From: an uncultured Eubacteriales bacterium
GTDB taxonomy: Bacteria > Bacillota > Clostridia > Oscillospirales > Acutalibacteraceae
Direction: 5' to 3'
Length of the DNA stretch: 28,307 nt
Assembly: GCA_948815685.1 (NCBI GenBank)
Contig: CAQJOC010000005.1
Span: forward strand, 1 to 28,307
Positions 1 through 6,655 of the stretch are shown one piece after another. Both the position numbers and the translations under genes were made by a program. Within the stretch, counting starts at the first letter, position 1; each line of letters opens with the position of its first letter. The notes under the pieces were generated by a model. The model searched no databases. It was not told the origin of the DNA and saw only the letters and a program-made list of their open reading frames with translations.

Positions 1-22
1 CGGAAGACACGATACCGAGGAC

Positions 23-244
23 TTAAAAAGCAGACTCAAAAATTAAATATAATGTTTGCTTTGGCAAATCTTTATCTAGGGCCTGTTCACACGAAAAATT
101 CCACAGTAAAATTATTAAATTTTTAAGGACATAAAAGTTCATATTTTCAGAAGGCGCCGTTCCTTCACAAATAGTAGTAAAAGTTTTTTGCACACCCATC
201 ATCTCAACTCCTGTCAAAAGTCCAATATAACAATCGGAAAACAT
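23..244 (-). CDS. Possible small hypothetical protein (doubtful)
   Basis: A 73-codon open frame that I do not recognise. Its first ATG (242-244) lies in the loop of a 15-bp inverted repeat, with a GGAG partly in the stem just upstream. A better Shine-Dalgarno, AGGAG, sits 5 nt before an internal ATG-ATG pair (start 202 or 199), which would give a 58-59 aa protein. The C-terminal third runs across a sequence that looks like an insertion-sequence end (77-100), so the last residues may come from a transposon and the frame may be truncated. There is one short hydrophobic stretch (VLKNLIILLWNF). It could equally be a non-coding shadow of mobile-element debris. Confidence 0.25.
   Translation of the reverse strand: MFSDCYIGLLTGVEMMGVQKTFTTICEGTAPSENMNFYVLKNLIILLWNFSCEQALDKDLPKQTLYLIFESAF
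77..100 (+). repeat. Transposon-end-like sequence
   Basis: TA followed by GGGCCTGTTCACACGAAAAA. A near match in the same orientation, TA then GAGTCTGTTCGCATGAAA, occurs at 9111-9130. The shared pattern TA-GRGYCTGTTCRCAYGAAA looks like the terminal inverted repeat of an insertion sequence that targets TA. No transposase or partner end is seen next to it, so it is probably a solo or decayed end. Confidence 0.25.
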
Positions 245-266
245 ACAGTTCTCCGATTGTTATATT
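224..266. repeat. Perfect 15-bp inverted repeat
   Basis: Arms 224-238 and 252-266 are exact reverse complements, separated by a 13-nt loop. It lies just downstream of the LRR gene stop (minus strand) and could stabilise or help end that transcript. No good T-run follows on either strand, so it is not a classical intrinsic terminator. On the minus strand the loop displays the ATG of the doubtful small ORF and the stem covers part of its GGAG. Confidence 0.6.
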
Positions 267-293
267 TAATATTTAAAATAAAAATAATAAATT

Positions 294-2498
294 CTAATCT
301 AGCTGTTCTATCTTACCTGCTGGAGGGAAGTATATTCTAGCATTTTCGCCGACTCCTCCGAAAGCAGATAATCTATATTTAAATTCTTCCATATTAGGGC
401 AAGAAATTGCGATCAAATTTCTGTTCCCCACAAAAAAATCTCCGTTAAAACATATTTTATTCCCCAAATGCTCAAAAAAGTTCAAGTTTTTGTCTCCGGC
501 AAATACACCGACTCCATCTATATGACAATTTGCAGGCACAACAAAATTTTTCAAAGAAGTATTTCTAAAACAATCACTGCCGATAGATGCTTCTGATTCT
601 TTATCAATTTTTACGCGTTCAAGGCTCTTGCAATTCTGAAGTGCACCCTTACCTATGCTTTCTACGTTTTTAGGTATAAAAAGATATTTAATATCTGAAT
701 CTGAAAAAGCTCCACATCCAACACTCTTTACATTAGAAAGGTCAATGGCCACAATACCAGTACCAGCAAGACAGCTCTCTTCCAAATTTTCTATTTTATT
801 TAAATTAACTTTTGTCACTTTTTTACAATTTGAAAATGTTTTACGCGGCAGCACTTTCAAAGATTTCGGCAACACAGCTTTCTTTAAATTTCCGCAATTT
901 TCAAAAAGGCCAATTCCGAATTCCAAATCTTTGTTATCAGGTAAGGCTAAGTCAAACTCCTCAAGTCTATTGCAACTTCCAAAGCAGTTATTACCAATTT
1001 GTTCAACGCTACTCGGAATAACAATTTTTTTGATTCCACTGTTTGAAAACATGTTTTTCGGCAATACTTTCAAATTTTCAGGCAATACAACTTCCTCTAA
1101 ACGTTCGCAACCCGAAAAAAGAGCATCTGTTCTTTGGCCAAGTTTCTCTGGATTAAATGAAGATAAGTCAACCCTCTTAAGTCTATTGCAATATTTAAAG
1201 CAGTCACTACCAATATTGTTAACGCTACCCGGAATAACAATCTCTGAAATACCACTCCCGTAAAAACACCCATATTTTAAATCTTGTATTTCACCCAAAT
1301 CAATCCTTTTCAAATTTTTACAATCCATAAAAATTTCTCTCGGCAGAGCTTTCCAGCTTTTAGGCAATTCAATGTTCTCCAAACTTGAACAGCCTTTAAA
1401 AAGACCTGCTCCTATATTATCAGGATTAATATTTTGGGGCAAATTAACTTTTGTAAGTTTTAAATCCCCCTCAAAACAATTTTCCCCCATTTCACTAACC
1501 TTTTCAGGTAAAAATAAACTCTCAAGTTCAATGCAATTTTTGAAGCAATTAATACTAATCTTGCAAACGCTGCCCGGAATATTAACATTTTTAAGCTTTT
1601 TACAATTTGAAAAGGTTTCCATTCTTAAACAGTCTAATTGGGAGTCTGCAGCAAAAGCCACATCTACAAGCTCGGCACAACTACAAAAACAATGCCCTCC
1701 CAAAAAAGTTGCGCTTTTGGGAATTGCAATTTTTTCAATAGGACATCTACTAAAGCAGTAGCCACCGATTGTCTGTAAATTTCCGTTTTCAGGAAGGTCA
1801 ACTTTGTAAAGTTTCGGACATGCGGAAAAGCAAAAAGGTCCAAGACTTTCCAATTTATTACATTTTGCTAACTTTAACCACCTAATATCAGTTCCAAAAA
1901 AACTTCTGTCTCCAACTGATTTAAGATTTTCAGGAAATTTTACAAAACGGAGAGCACTGCAACCCGCGAACGCTGAATCTTCAATTACGGCACAATTTTC
2001 ACCTAATTTAATCTTGTTAAGGTTTTTGCAATTAGAGAACGCTAATTTTCCAATTACGGCACAATTTTTACCTAATTCAACCTTGTTAAGGTTTTGGCAA
2101 TTAAAGAACGCTGATTCTCCAATTTTAGTACATTTATCACCAATTGCAACTGATTCAAGAGTGGGTAAATTTGAAAAAAGCCCATCAGGAACTTCTTCAA
2201 TTCCATTTAAATGCACTGTTTTTAAATTATTTTTTATATCTTGAGGTAAATTCTGCAATGCATTTTTATCAATTTGGTCGTATCTTTTCGGAACATTCAA
2301 ATATACGCTACAAATTCTGTTGTGGTCATCTGTAGTTATTGTCAAAAATTTGTTAATATTTGAACTTTTAACAACGTTACTTGCATATACTATGCCGGCA
2401 TCTTTTACTAAATTAGGAAAAAGGCTAATTGAAGTCATACTTAAAAGCATTGTTACCCCTAATTTAGCAGCAAAAGCACATTTTGATTTCTTAAACAT
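294..2498 (-). CDS. Secreted BspA-like leucine-rich-repeat protein
   Basis: A 734-residue protein made almost wholly of about 23-residue BspA/LRR_5-type repeats with the pattern I..saF.nC.nL..v.l. The start at 2498 is chosen over the in-frame ATG at 2549 because AGGAGA lies 6 nt upstream of it, and the N-terminus is then a textbook signal peptide: MFKKSKCAFAAK, then a hydrophobic stretch, and a likely cut after VYA near residue 39. I see no LPXTG, SLH or transmembrane anchor at the C-terminus, which ends in FPPAGKIEQLD, so it is probably secreted or loosely surface-bound. Proteins of this family bind host matrix or other cells in oral and gut bacteria and in protists. The ligand here cannot be told. 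It stands alone, with its own promoter at 2556-2584. Confidence 0.85.
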   Translation of the reverse strand: MFKKSKCAFAAKLGVTMLLSMTSISLFPNLVKDAGIVYASNVVKSSNINKFLTITTDDHNRICSVYLNVPKRYDQIDKNALQNLPQDIKNNLKTVHLNGIEEVPDGLFSNLPTLESVAIGDKCTKIGESAFFNCQNLNKVELGKNCAVIGKLAFSNCKNLNKIKLGENCAVIEDSAFAGCSALRFVKFPENLKSVGDRSFFGTDIRWLKLAKCNKLESLGPFCFSACPKLYKVDLPENGNLQTIGGYCFSRCPIEKIAIPKSATFLGGHCFCSCAELVDVAFAADSQLDCLRMETFSNCKKLKNVNIPGSVCKISINCFKNCIELESLFLPEKVSEMGENCFEGDLKLTKVNLPQNINPDNIGAGLFKGCSSLENIELPKSWKALPREIFMDCKNLKRIDLGEIQDLKYGCFYGSGISEIVIPGSVNNIGSDCFKYCNRLKRVDLSSFNPEKLGQRTDALFSGCERLEEVVLPENLKVLPKNMFSNSGIKKIVIPSSVEQIGNNCFGSCNRLEEFDLALPDNKDLEFGIGLFENCGNLKKAVLPKSLKVLPRKTFSNCKKVTKVNLNKIENLEESCLAGTGIVAIDLSNVKSVGCGAFSDSDIKYLFIPKNVESIGKGALQNCKSLERVKIDKESEASIGSDCFRNTSLKNFVVPANCHIDGVGVFAGDKNLNFFEHLGNKICFNGDFFVGNRNLIAISCPNMEEFKYRLSAFGGVGENARIYFPPAGKIEQLD
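1982..2119 (-). repeat. Two-copy 69-bp tandem repeat inside the LRR gene
   Basis: Units 1982-2050 and 2051-2119 differ at only about 7 of 69 positions, far less than the other LRR units differ from one another. Each encodes one 23-residue LRR (NCAVIgklAFsNCkNLNKi.L). This points to a recent unit duplication by slippage or unequal recombination. Confidence 0.85.
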
Positions 2499-2555
2499 AA
2501 AATTTCTCCTTATATAAATTTTGAACATACAAATAACAAAGCTTTGCATATTTAA

Positions 2556-2584
2556 ATTTTAACACAAAAATAAAAATACGTCAA
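2556..2584 (-). promoter_or_regulatory. Sigma-A promoter of the LRR gene
   Basis: On the minus strand: TTGACG (2579-2584), 17-nt spacer, TAAAAT (2556-2561), preceded by TG in the extended -10 position. Transcription should start near 2549, about 50 nt upstream of the chosen ATG, which supports the internal start at 2498 over 2549. Confidence 0.75.
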
Positions 2585-2666
2585 TCTTTTTTTGATTTTT
2601 AAACATGGTCAGACAAAATTAACAAATGCTCTAAAAATAAATAAAAAATTTTCCGTTATTTAATTA

Positions 2667-3149
2667 TTATTTAATATTTGTTTCTTGCAGCAAACACACC
2701 GAATGTGAAGCTATTCCCTTATTTTCCCCTGTAAACCCCAGATTTTCTTCGGTAGTCGCCTTAACATTAACTCTATTTTCTGCAAGCTCACATGCATTTG
2801 ATATATTTATTGACATTTCTTTTAAATATGGACTTAACTTTGGAGCCTGTGCTATAATTGTACTATCAATATTTATAACTCTATATCCGTTTTTGTATAT
2901 TCTTTCATATACTTTTTTAAGCAAGCCAATACTATTGGCATCTTTATACGTACTATCATCATCCGGGAACATTTTTCCGATATCTCCGAGACCGGCAGCC
3001 CCTAAAATGGCATCAATAACTGAATGCACAAGAACATCCGCATCAGAATGGCCTAAAAGACCTTTGTCGCTGTTAATTTCCACTCCACCTAATATAAGTT
3101 TCCGTCCCTCAATTAGCCTATGAACATCATATCCATGCCCTATTCTCAC
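2667..3149 (-). CDS. ispF: 2-C-methyl-D-erythritol 2,4-cyclodiphosphate synthase
   Basis: IspF converts CDP-ME 2-phosphate to the 2,4-cyclodiphosphate with release of CMP, in the MEP route to isoprenoids. It acts in the cytosol as a zinc-bound homotrimer. The 160-residue length is normal. The zinc ligands are present as D8 and H10 (GHGYDVH) and H42 (LLGHSDADVLVH), and the C-terminal TTEE..GFTGENKGIASH block of the family is intact. The ATG overlaps the end of tatD by 4 nt, so translation is probably coupled. It is the last gene of metG-tatD-ispF. No ispD is fused to it or lies beside it. Confidence 0.96.
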   Translation of the reverse strand: MRIGHGYDVHRLIEGRKLILGGVEINSDKGLLGHSDADVLVHSVIDAILGAAGLGDIGKMFPDDDSTYKDANSIGLLKKVYERIYKNGYRVINIDSTIIAQAPKLSPYLKEMSINISNACELAENRVNVKATTEENLGFTGENKGIASHSVCLLQETNIK

Positions 3150-3913
3150 AATGGTACCTCCACATTGAATAGACTTTCTGCATTCAGCCTTGTCTTTTGA
3201 AGTACCTCTTCATAAGATTTGTTCTTAATCTCAGCTATTTTTTGAGCTGTAAACTTTATATAAGATGAATCGCATCTTTTTCCTCTAAACGGCGTAGGGG
3301 CCATATATGGAGCATCGGTTTCAAGCAAAATACACTCAAGGGGAATTTCCCTGACCACATCAATAAGCTTTTTTGCGTTTTTAAATGTAACTACTCCGCC
3401 TACCCCTATAAACATACCTAATTTTAAAATTTCTTCAGCCATTTCCATACTTCCAGAAAAACAATGTACCACACCTTTTGGCTTGTGTTCTTTAAGTAAA
3501 TTCAGCGTGTCCATATGTGCGTCTCTATCATGGACTAAAATCGGTAGCGATACGTCATTAGCCATTAAAATTTGCTTTTCAAAAAAATCTTTCTGTAACT
3601 CTTTATTTTCCGCACTATAATGGTAGTCTAAACCTATTTCACCTATTGCGACAACTTTTTCGTTTTGTGATAAATTTTTTAATATTTCTAAATCTTTATA
3701 ATCACATTCCGAAATGCATTCGGGATGAATCCCAACAGCTGCATAAATATAAGAATACTTATTAGATAATTCCACAGATTTTTCAGAAGCCGAAATATTA
3801 GTTCCTGCATTTAAAACCGAGCAAACTCCGAGCTGTGGCAGTGAAGCCAAAATCTCGGCTCTGTCGTCATCAAAAGCTTTATCGTCATAATGAGCATGAG
3901 AGTCAAATATCAT
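3146..3913 (-). CDS. tatD: TatD-family metal-dependent deoxyribonuclease
   Basis: A 255-residue TIM-barrel amidohydrolase-fold enzyme of the TatD/YcfH (YabD) family, which has 3'-5' exonuclease or DNase activity on DNA ends. Metal-binding residues are visible: H6 and H8 (DSHAHYDD), E92 (GEIGLDYH), H128 (PILVHDRDAH), H150 (GVVHCFSGS) and D200 (LLETDAPY). Length is normal. It starts 12 nt after the metG stop, with AGGCGGG upstream of ATG, and overlaps ispF. metG next to tatD is a common arrangement in Firmicutes. The true cellular substrate of this subfamily is not settled. Confidence 0.93.
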   Translation of the reverse strand: MIFDSHAHYDDKAFDDDRAEILASLPQLGVCSVLNAGTNISASEKSVELSNKYSYIYAAVGIHPECISECDYKDLEILKNLSQNEKVVAIGEIGLDYHYSAENKELQKDFFEKQILMANDVSLPILVHDRDAHMDTLNLLKEHKPKGVVHCFSGSMEMAEEILKLGMFIGVGGVVTFKNAKKLIDVVREIPLECILLETDAPYMAPTPFRGKRCDSSYIKFTAQKIAEIKNKSYEEVLQKTRLNAESLFNVEVPL

Positions 3914-3925
3914 TACTTTACCCGC

Positions 3926-5872
3926 CTATCTTATTTTACTTCCCGGTGGTATTTCATCTATAAAAATTACTTTTACTCCGTCCGGACAATCCGCCGCTAA
4001 AATCATCCCATAGCTCTCTACACCGCAAAGTTTTGCCGGCTTTAAATTTGAAACCAAAATGATATTTTTTCCTATAAGCTCTTCAGGTGTATAATAATTA
4101 GATATTCCGGACGCAACAGTTCTATCGCTTTTTCCGTCATATAAGGTAAGTTTTAAAAGTTTTTTTGACTTTTTAATCGGTTCACACTCTTTGATTTTTG
4201 CACAAATAAGTTCTACTTTAGCAAAATCTTCTATATCTATAAGTTTTATTATATTGTTTTCTTCATCATTTTTTTGATTTTCTTTTTGGGAATTTAATAT
4301 GTCTTCAAGTTCGGCAATTTCTTTTTCCACATCTATTCTGGGAAATAATGCACTCCCTTTTAAAACTTTCAAATTTTTCGGAAGAATGCCCCATTCTCTT
4401 GCAAATTTCCAATTACAAAACTCTTTTTTAGCTCCGATTTGTTTTTGAATTTCAACAGAAGTAGACGGCATAATTGGAGAAATTAATATTGAAACTATTC
4501 GCAAACATTCACAAAGATTATAAAGGACCGCGGCGAGCCTGTCTTTATTTTCAGGTATTTTACCCAGCTCCCAAGGCATAGTTTCATCTATATATTTATT
4601 GCATCGTGAAATCAAAAGCCAAACCTTAGATAAGGCTGAAGAAAATTTAAAATTATTCATGTTATTTTCATAGTCATTTACTATCGACCTTGCCAAACTT
4701 ATAAGTTCAATATCAATATTGCCCTCTCTTTTTTCTTCGGGAATCACTCCTTCAAAATATTTTTCAATCATAGTTACAGTCCTTGACAAAAGGTTCCCTA
4801 AATCATTTGCCAAGTCAAAATTAATTCTTTTTATTAATGATTCATTTGTAAAAATTCCGTCTGTTCCAAAAGGTATATCTCTCATTAAAAAATATCTGAT
4901 GGCATCCACACCATATCTGCTACACAAAATAACCGGGTCTACTACATTTCCTTTAGATTTCGACATTTTGTCTCCGTTGCCAAAAAGCAACCAACCATGA
5001 CCATAGACCTGTTTAGGAAGAGGAAGACCTAATGCCATAAGTATTGCGGGCCATATTACAGTGTGAAATCTTACAATTTCTTTTCCTACAAAATGAACGT
5101 CCGCCGGCCAATATTTTTTGTAATTAGAATCATCTTCAGAACCAAATCCCATGGCTGTAATATAATTCGTTAAAGCATCAAGCCATACATAAACAACATG
5201 CTTTGTGTCGAAATCAACGGGAATTCCCCAACTGAAACTGGTCCTGCTTACACATAAATCATCTAATCCCTGTTCAATAAATTTTATCATTTCATTTTTT
5301 CTTGCTTCAGGTTGTATGAAGCCGGGGTTATCTTTATAAAGTTTTAAAAGCTTATCCGCATACTTTGAAAGTTTGAAAAAATATGCTTCTTCTTCTTCCC
5401 ATTTAACATTTCTGCCACAATCCGGACATTTTTTCCCAACCGCTTGCGCATCTGTAAAAAACGACTCACATGGTGTACAGTACCAACCTTTATATTTTCC
5501 TTTATAAATTTCTCCTTTGTCGTATAAAATTTTAAAAATTTTTTGTACAGCTTTTTCATGAAATTTATCGGTAGTTCTTATAAATTTATCATTTGATATT
5601 TCTAAAAGTTCCCATAATTTCTTAAATTCTTCCACTATTTTATCAACGTACTCTTTCGGGGAAATGCCCTCTTTTGCAGCATTAAGCTCTATCTTTTGCC
5701 CATGCTCATCCGTACCCGTCAAAAACATGACATCGTAACCTTGCAGTCTCTTATATCTTGCCATAACATCAGCTGCAACCGTACTGTAACTGTGACCAAG
5801 GTGTGCTTTGCCCGATGGATAATAAATCGGTGTGGTTATATAATATTTTTGTCCATTACTCATTCTTTTCAT
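3926..5872 (-). CDS. metG: Methionyl-tRNA synthetase
   Basis: A class I aminoacyl-tRNA synthetase charging tRNA-Met and tRNA-fMet. Its 648 residues hold the HIGH motif (HLGH, 24-27), a zinc knuckle with C132, C135, C149 and C152, KMSKS at 302-306, the anticodon-binding helical domain, and a C-terminal OB-fold tRNA-binding domain (about 545-648, ending in SYGMILAA and a short tail). Two in-frame ATGs (residues 1 and 4) are possible. GAAAGG lies only 2 nt before the first and 11 nt before the second, so the start is uncertain by three codons. It leads the metG-tatD-ispF operon. Its 5' side holds three strong hairpins, one with a T-run, that could end the upstream transcript or attenuate metG. 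Confidence 0.97.
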   Translation of the reverse strand: MKRMSNGQKYYITTPIYYPSGKAHLGHSYSTVAADVMARYKRLQGYDVMFLTGTDEHGQKIELNAAKEGISPKEYVDKIVEEFKKLWELLEISNDKFIRTTDKFHEKAVQKIFKILYDKGEIYKGKYKGWYCTPCESFFTDAQAVGKKCPDCGRNVKWEEEEAYFFKLSKYADKLLKLYKDNPGFIQPEARKNEMIKFIEQGLDDLCVSRTSFSWGIPVDFDTKHVVYVWLDALTNYITAMGFGSEDDSNYKKYWPADVHFVGKEIVRFHTVIWPAILMALGLPLPKQVYGHGWLLFGNGDKMSKSKGNVVDPVILCSRYGVDAIRYFLMRDIPFGTDGIFTNESLIKRINFDLANDLGNLLSRTVTMIEKYFEGVIPEEKREGNIDIELISLARSIVNDYENNMNNFKFSSALSKVWLLISRCNKYIDETMPWELGKIPENKDRLAAVLYNLCECLRIVSILISPIMPSTSVEIQKQIGAKKEFCNWKFAREWGILPKNLKVLKGSALFPRIDVEKEIAELEDILNSQKENQKNDEENNIIKLIDIEDFAKVELICAKIKECEPIKKSKKLLKLTLYDGKSDRTVASGISNYYTPEELIGKNIILVSNLKPAKLCGVESYGMILAADCPDGVKVIFIDEIPPGSKIR

Positions 5873-5883
5873 ATCCTTTCTTT

Positions 5884-5910
5884 GTTCTTTTTGTCAAACG
5901 ACAAAAAGGA
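5884..5910 (-). repeat. Hairpin immediately before the metG ribosome site
   Basis: An inverted repeat, CTTTTTGTC (5887-5895) with GACAAAAAG (5900-5908), loop of 4, extendable to 5884 and 5910 with one bulge. It ends only a few bases before the GAAAGG of metG, so in RNA it would sit next to, and could hinder, the ribosome site. Confidence 0.6.
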
Positions 5911-5913
5911 ACT

Positions 5914-5954
5914 AAAAAACGTTCCAAAGAGGGATTTCGATTCCCTCTTTGGAA
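5914..5954 (-). terminator. Intrinsic terminator or attenuator upstream of metG
   Basis: A perfect 13-bp stem (arms 5942-5954 and 5922-5934, loop of 7) is followed on the minus strand by CG and six T residues (5914-5919). It has the full shape of an intrinsic terminator. It lies between the membrane-protein gene and metG, downstream of a candidate promoter (6005-6033). It either ends the mutS2 transcript or controls read-through into metG. I found no T-box or SAM-box signature in the leader. Confidence 0.65.
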
Positions 5955-5967
5955 TCTCCCTAAACGA

Positions 5968-5983
5968 CCGGGCTACTGCCCGG
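5968..5983 (-). repeat. GC-rich hairpin in the metG leader
   Basis: CCGGGC, loop TACT, GCCCGG, followed on the plus strand by ACCCGGT, which offers an alternative pairing. It is unusually GC-rich for this genome. It forms a three-hairpin array with 5922-5954 and 5884-5910. Confidence 0.5.
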
Positions 5984-6004
5984 ACCCGGTTTGTTAATTT
6001 CCGT

Positions 6005-6033
6005 ATCCTATAAAATCATGGCTCTTTTTCCAA
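6005..6033 (-). promoter_or_regulatory. Candidate promoter for metG-tatD-ispF
   Basis: On the minus strand: TTGGAA (6028-6033), 17 nt, TAGGAT (6005-6010). Transcription would start near 5998, giving a leader of about 125 nt that contains all three hairpins. Both hexamers are two bases or fewer from consensus, but no other evidence supports it. Confidence 0.4.
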
Positions 6034-6084
6034 GTTATTCTCAAGGAATTTAAATATCCACATATTTTCTTAAGAAATCGAAAT

Positions 6085-6636
6085 TTAAAGTTTTATCATT
6101 TTTCTTACTTTCGGCTGTAAAAAATTAATATACAATCTTATAAAATTGTCTATGCATTTATCATACATTAAAAATGCGATATTAGCAATACCCCAAAGGA
6201 TATTAGGTAAATAAAAATCAAAAATATAAAACGCTTCTTCAGGTACGCTAAACAGCTTTATTTCTACCCACCAGTTCACAACCACCGCAGTATTAAACAC
6301 TATCCATTTTAAAAATATTTTTAAAAATTTATTATTGGGGAATTTATAATCTATTTTCAATCTAATAATAGGATAAAAGCCCAATAAAGAAACAAAAGCC
6401 AAGGCAGGAAATTTATCCGCACATAACATCAAAGACAAAACAGATGCTGCAAAATATACCATTGTACCCATTTTATAATCTGATTCGAAAATTTGTACGA
6501 GTATTATAATCCCCGCCATCCCAGGCAAAACATATCCCAAAGCGGGAATAATTGCAGCTAAAATATTCATAGCTATGCATACTGAGGTTATTATCCCTCC
6601 CAAAGCCAGCTTTTCAGTCTTTCTTATCTTATTTAT
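6085..6636 (-). CDS. Small integral membrane protein with apparent ATA start
   Basis: I do not recognise a named function. The protein has about five hydrophobic segments (ITSVCIAMNILAAIIPALGY; VLPGMAGIIILVQIF; MVYFAASVLSLMLC; FPALAFVSLLGFYPIIRL; IVFNTAVVVNWW; ILWGIANIAFLMY) and a basic tail, so it lies in the membrane. The first canonical-type start in frame is TTG at 6603, but it has no ribosome site. A strong AAAGGAG (6645-6652) sits 9 nt before an in-frame ATA at 6634-6636, giving (M)NKIRKTEKLALGG, a typical positively charged N-terminus. I therefore start it at ATA. Translation may be coupled to mutS2, whose stop overlaps this ribosome site. The gene is either read from a rare AUA start or has lost its ATG. 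Confidence 0.7.
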   Translation of the reverse strand: MNKIRKTEKLALGGIITSVCIAMNILAAIIPALGYVLPGMAGIIILVQIFESDYKMGTMVYFAASVLSLMLCADKFPALAFVSLLGFYPIIRLKIDYKFPNNKFLKIFLKWIVFNTAVVVNWWVEIKLFSVPEEAFYIFDFYLPNILWGIANIAFLMYDKCIDNFIRLYINFLQPKVRKMIKL

Positions 6637-6655
6637 TTAAACTCTCTCCTTTAAT

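Noticed and set aside
1..46. Plus-strand frame ending GRHDTEDLKSRLKN then TAA, possible 3' end of a gene cut by the window edge
   Set aside because: Only 14 codons are visible, with no family match and overlap with the doubtful minus-strand ORF. It cannot be judged.
655..1761. Several plus-strand open frames of 69-202 codons antisense to the LRR gene
   Set aside because: They come from the repetitive codon pattern of the LRR gene read on the other strand; no ribosome sites or protein-like features.
5873..6084. T-box or SAM riboswitch upstream of metG
   Set aside because: I looked for the T-box core and antiterminator and for the S-box core and saw neither; only simple hairpins are present.
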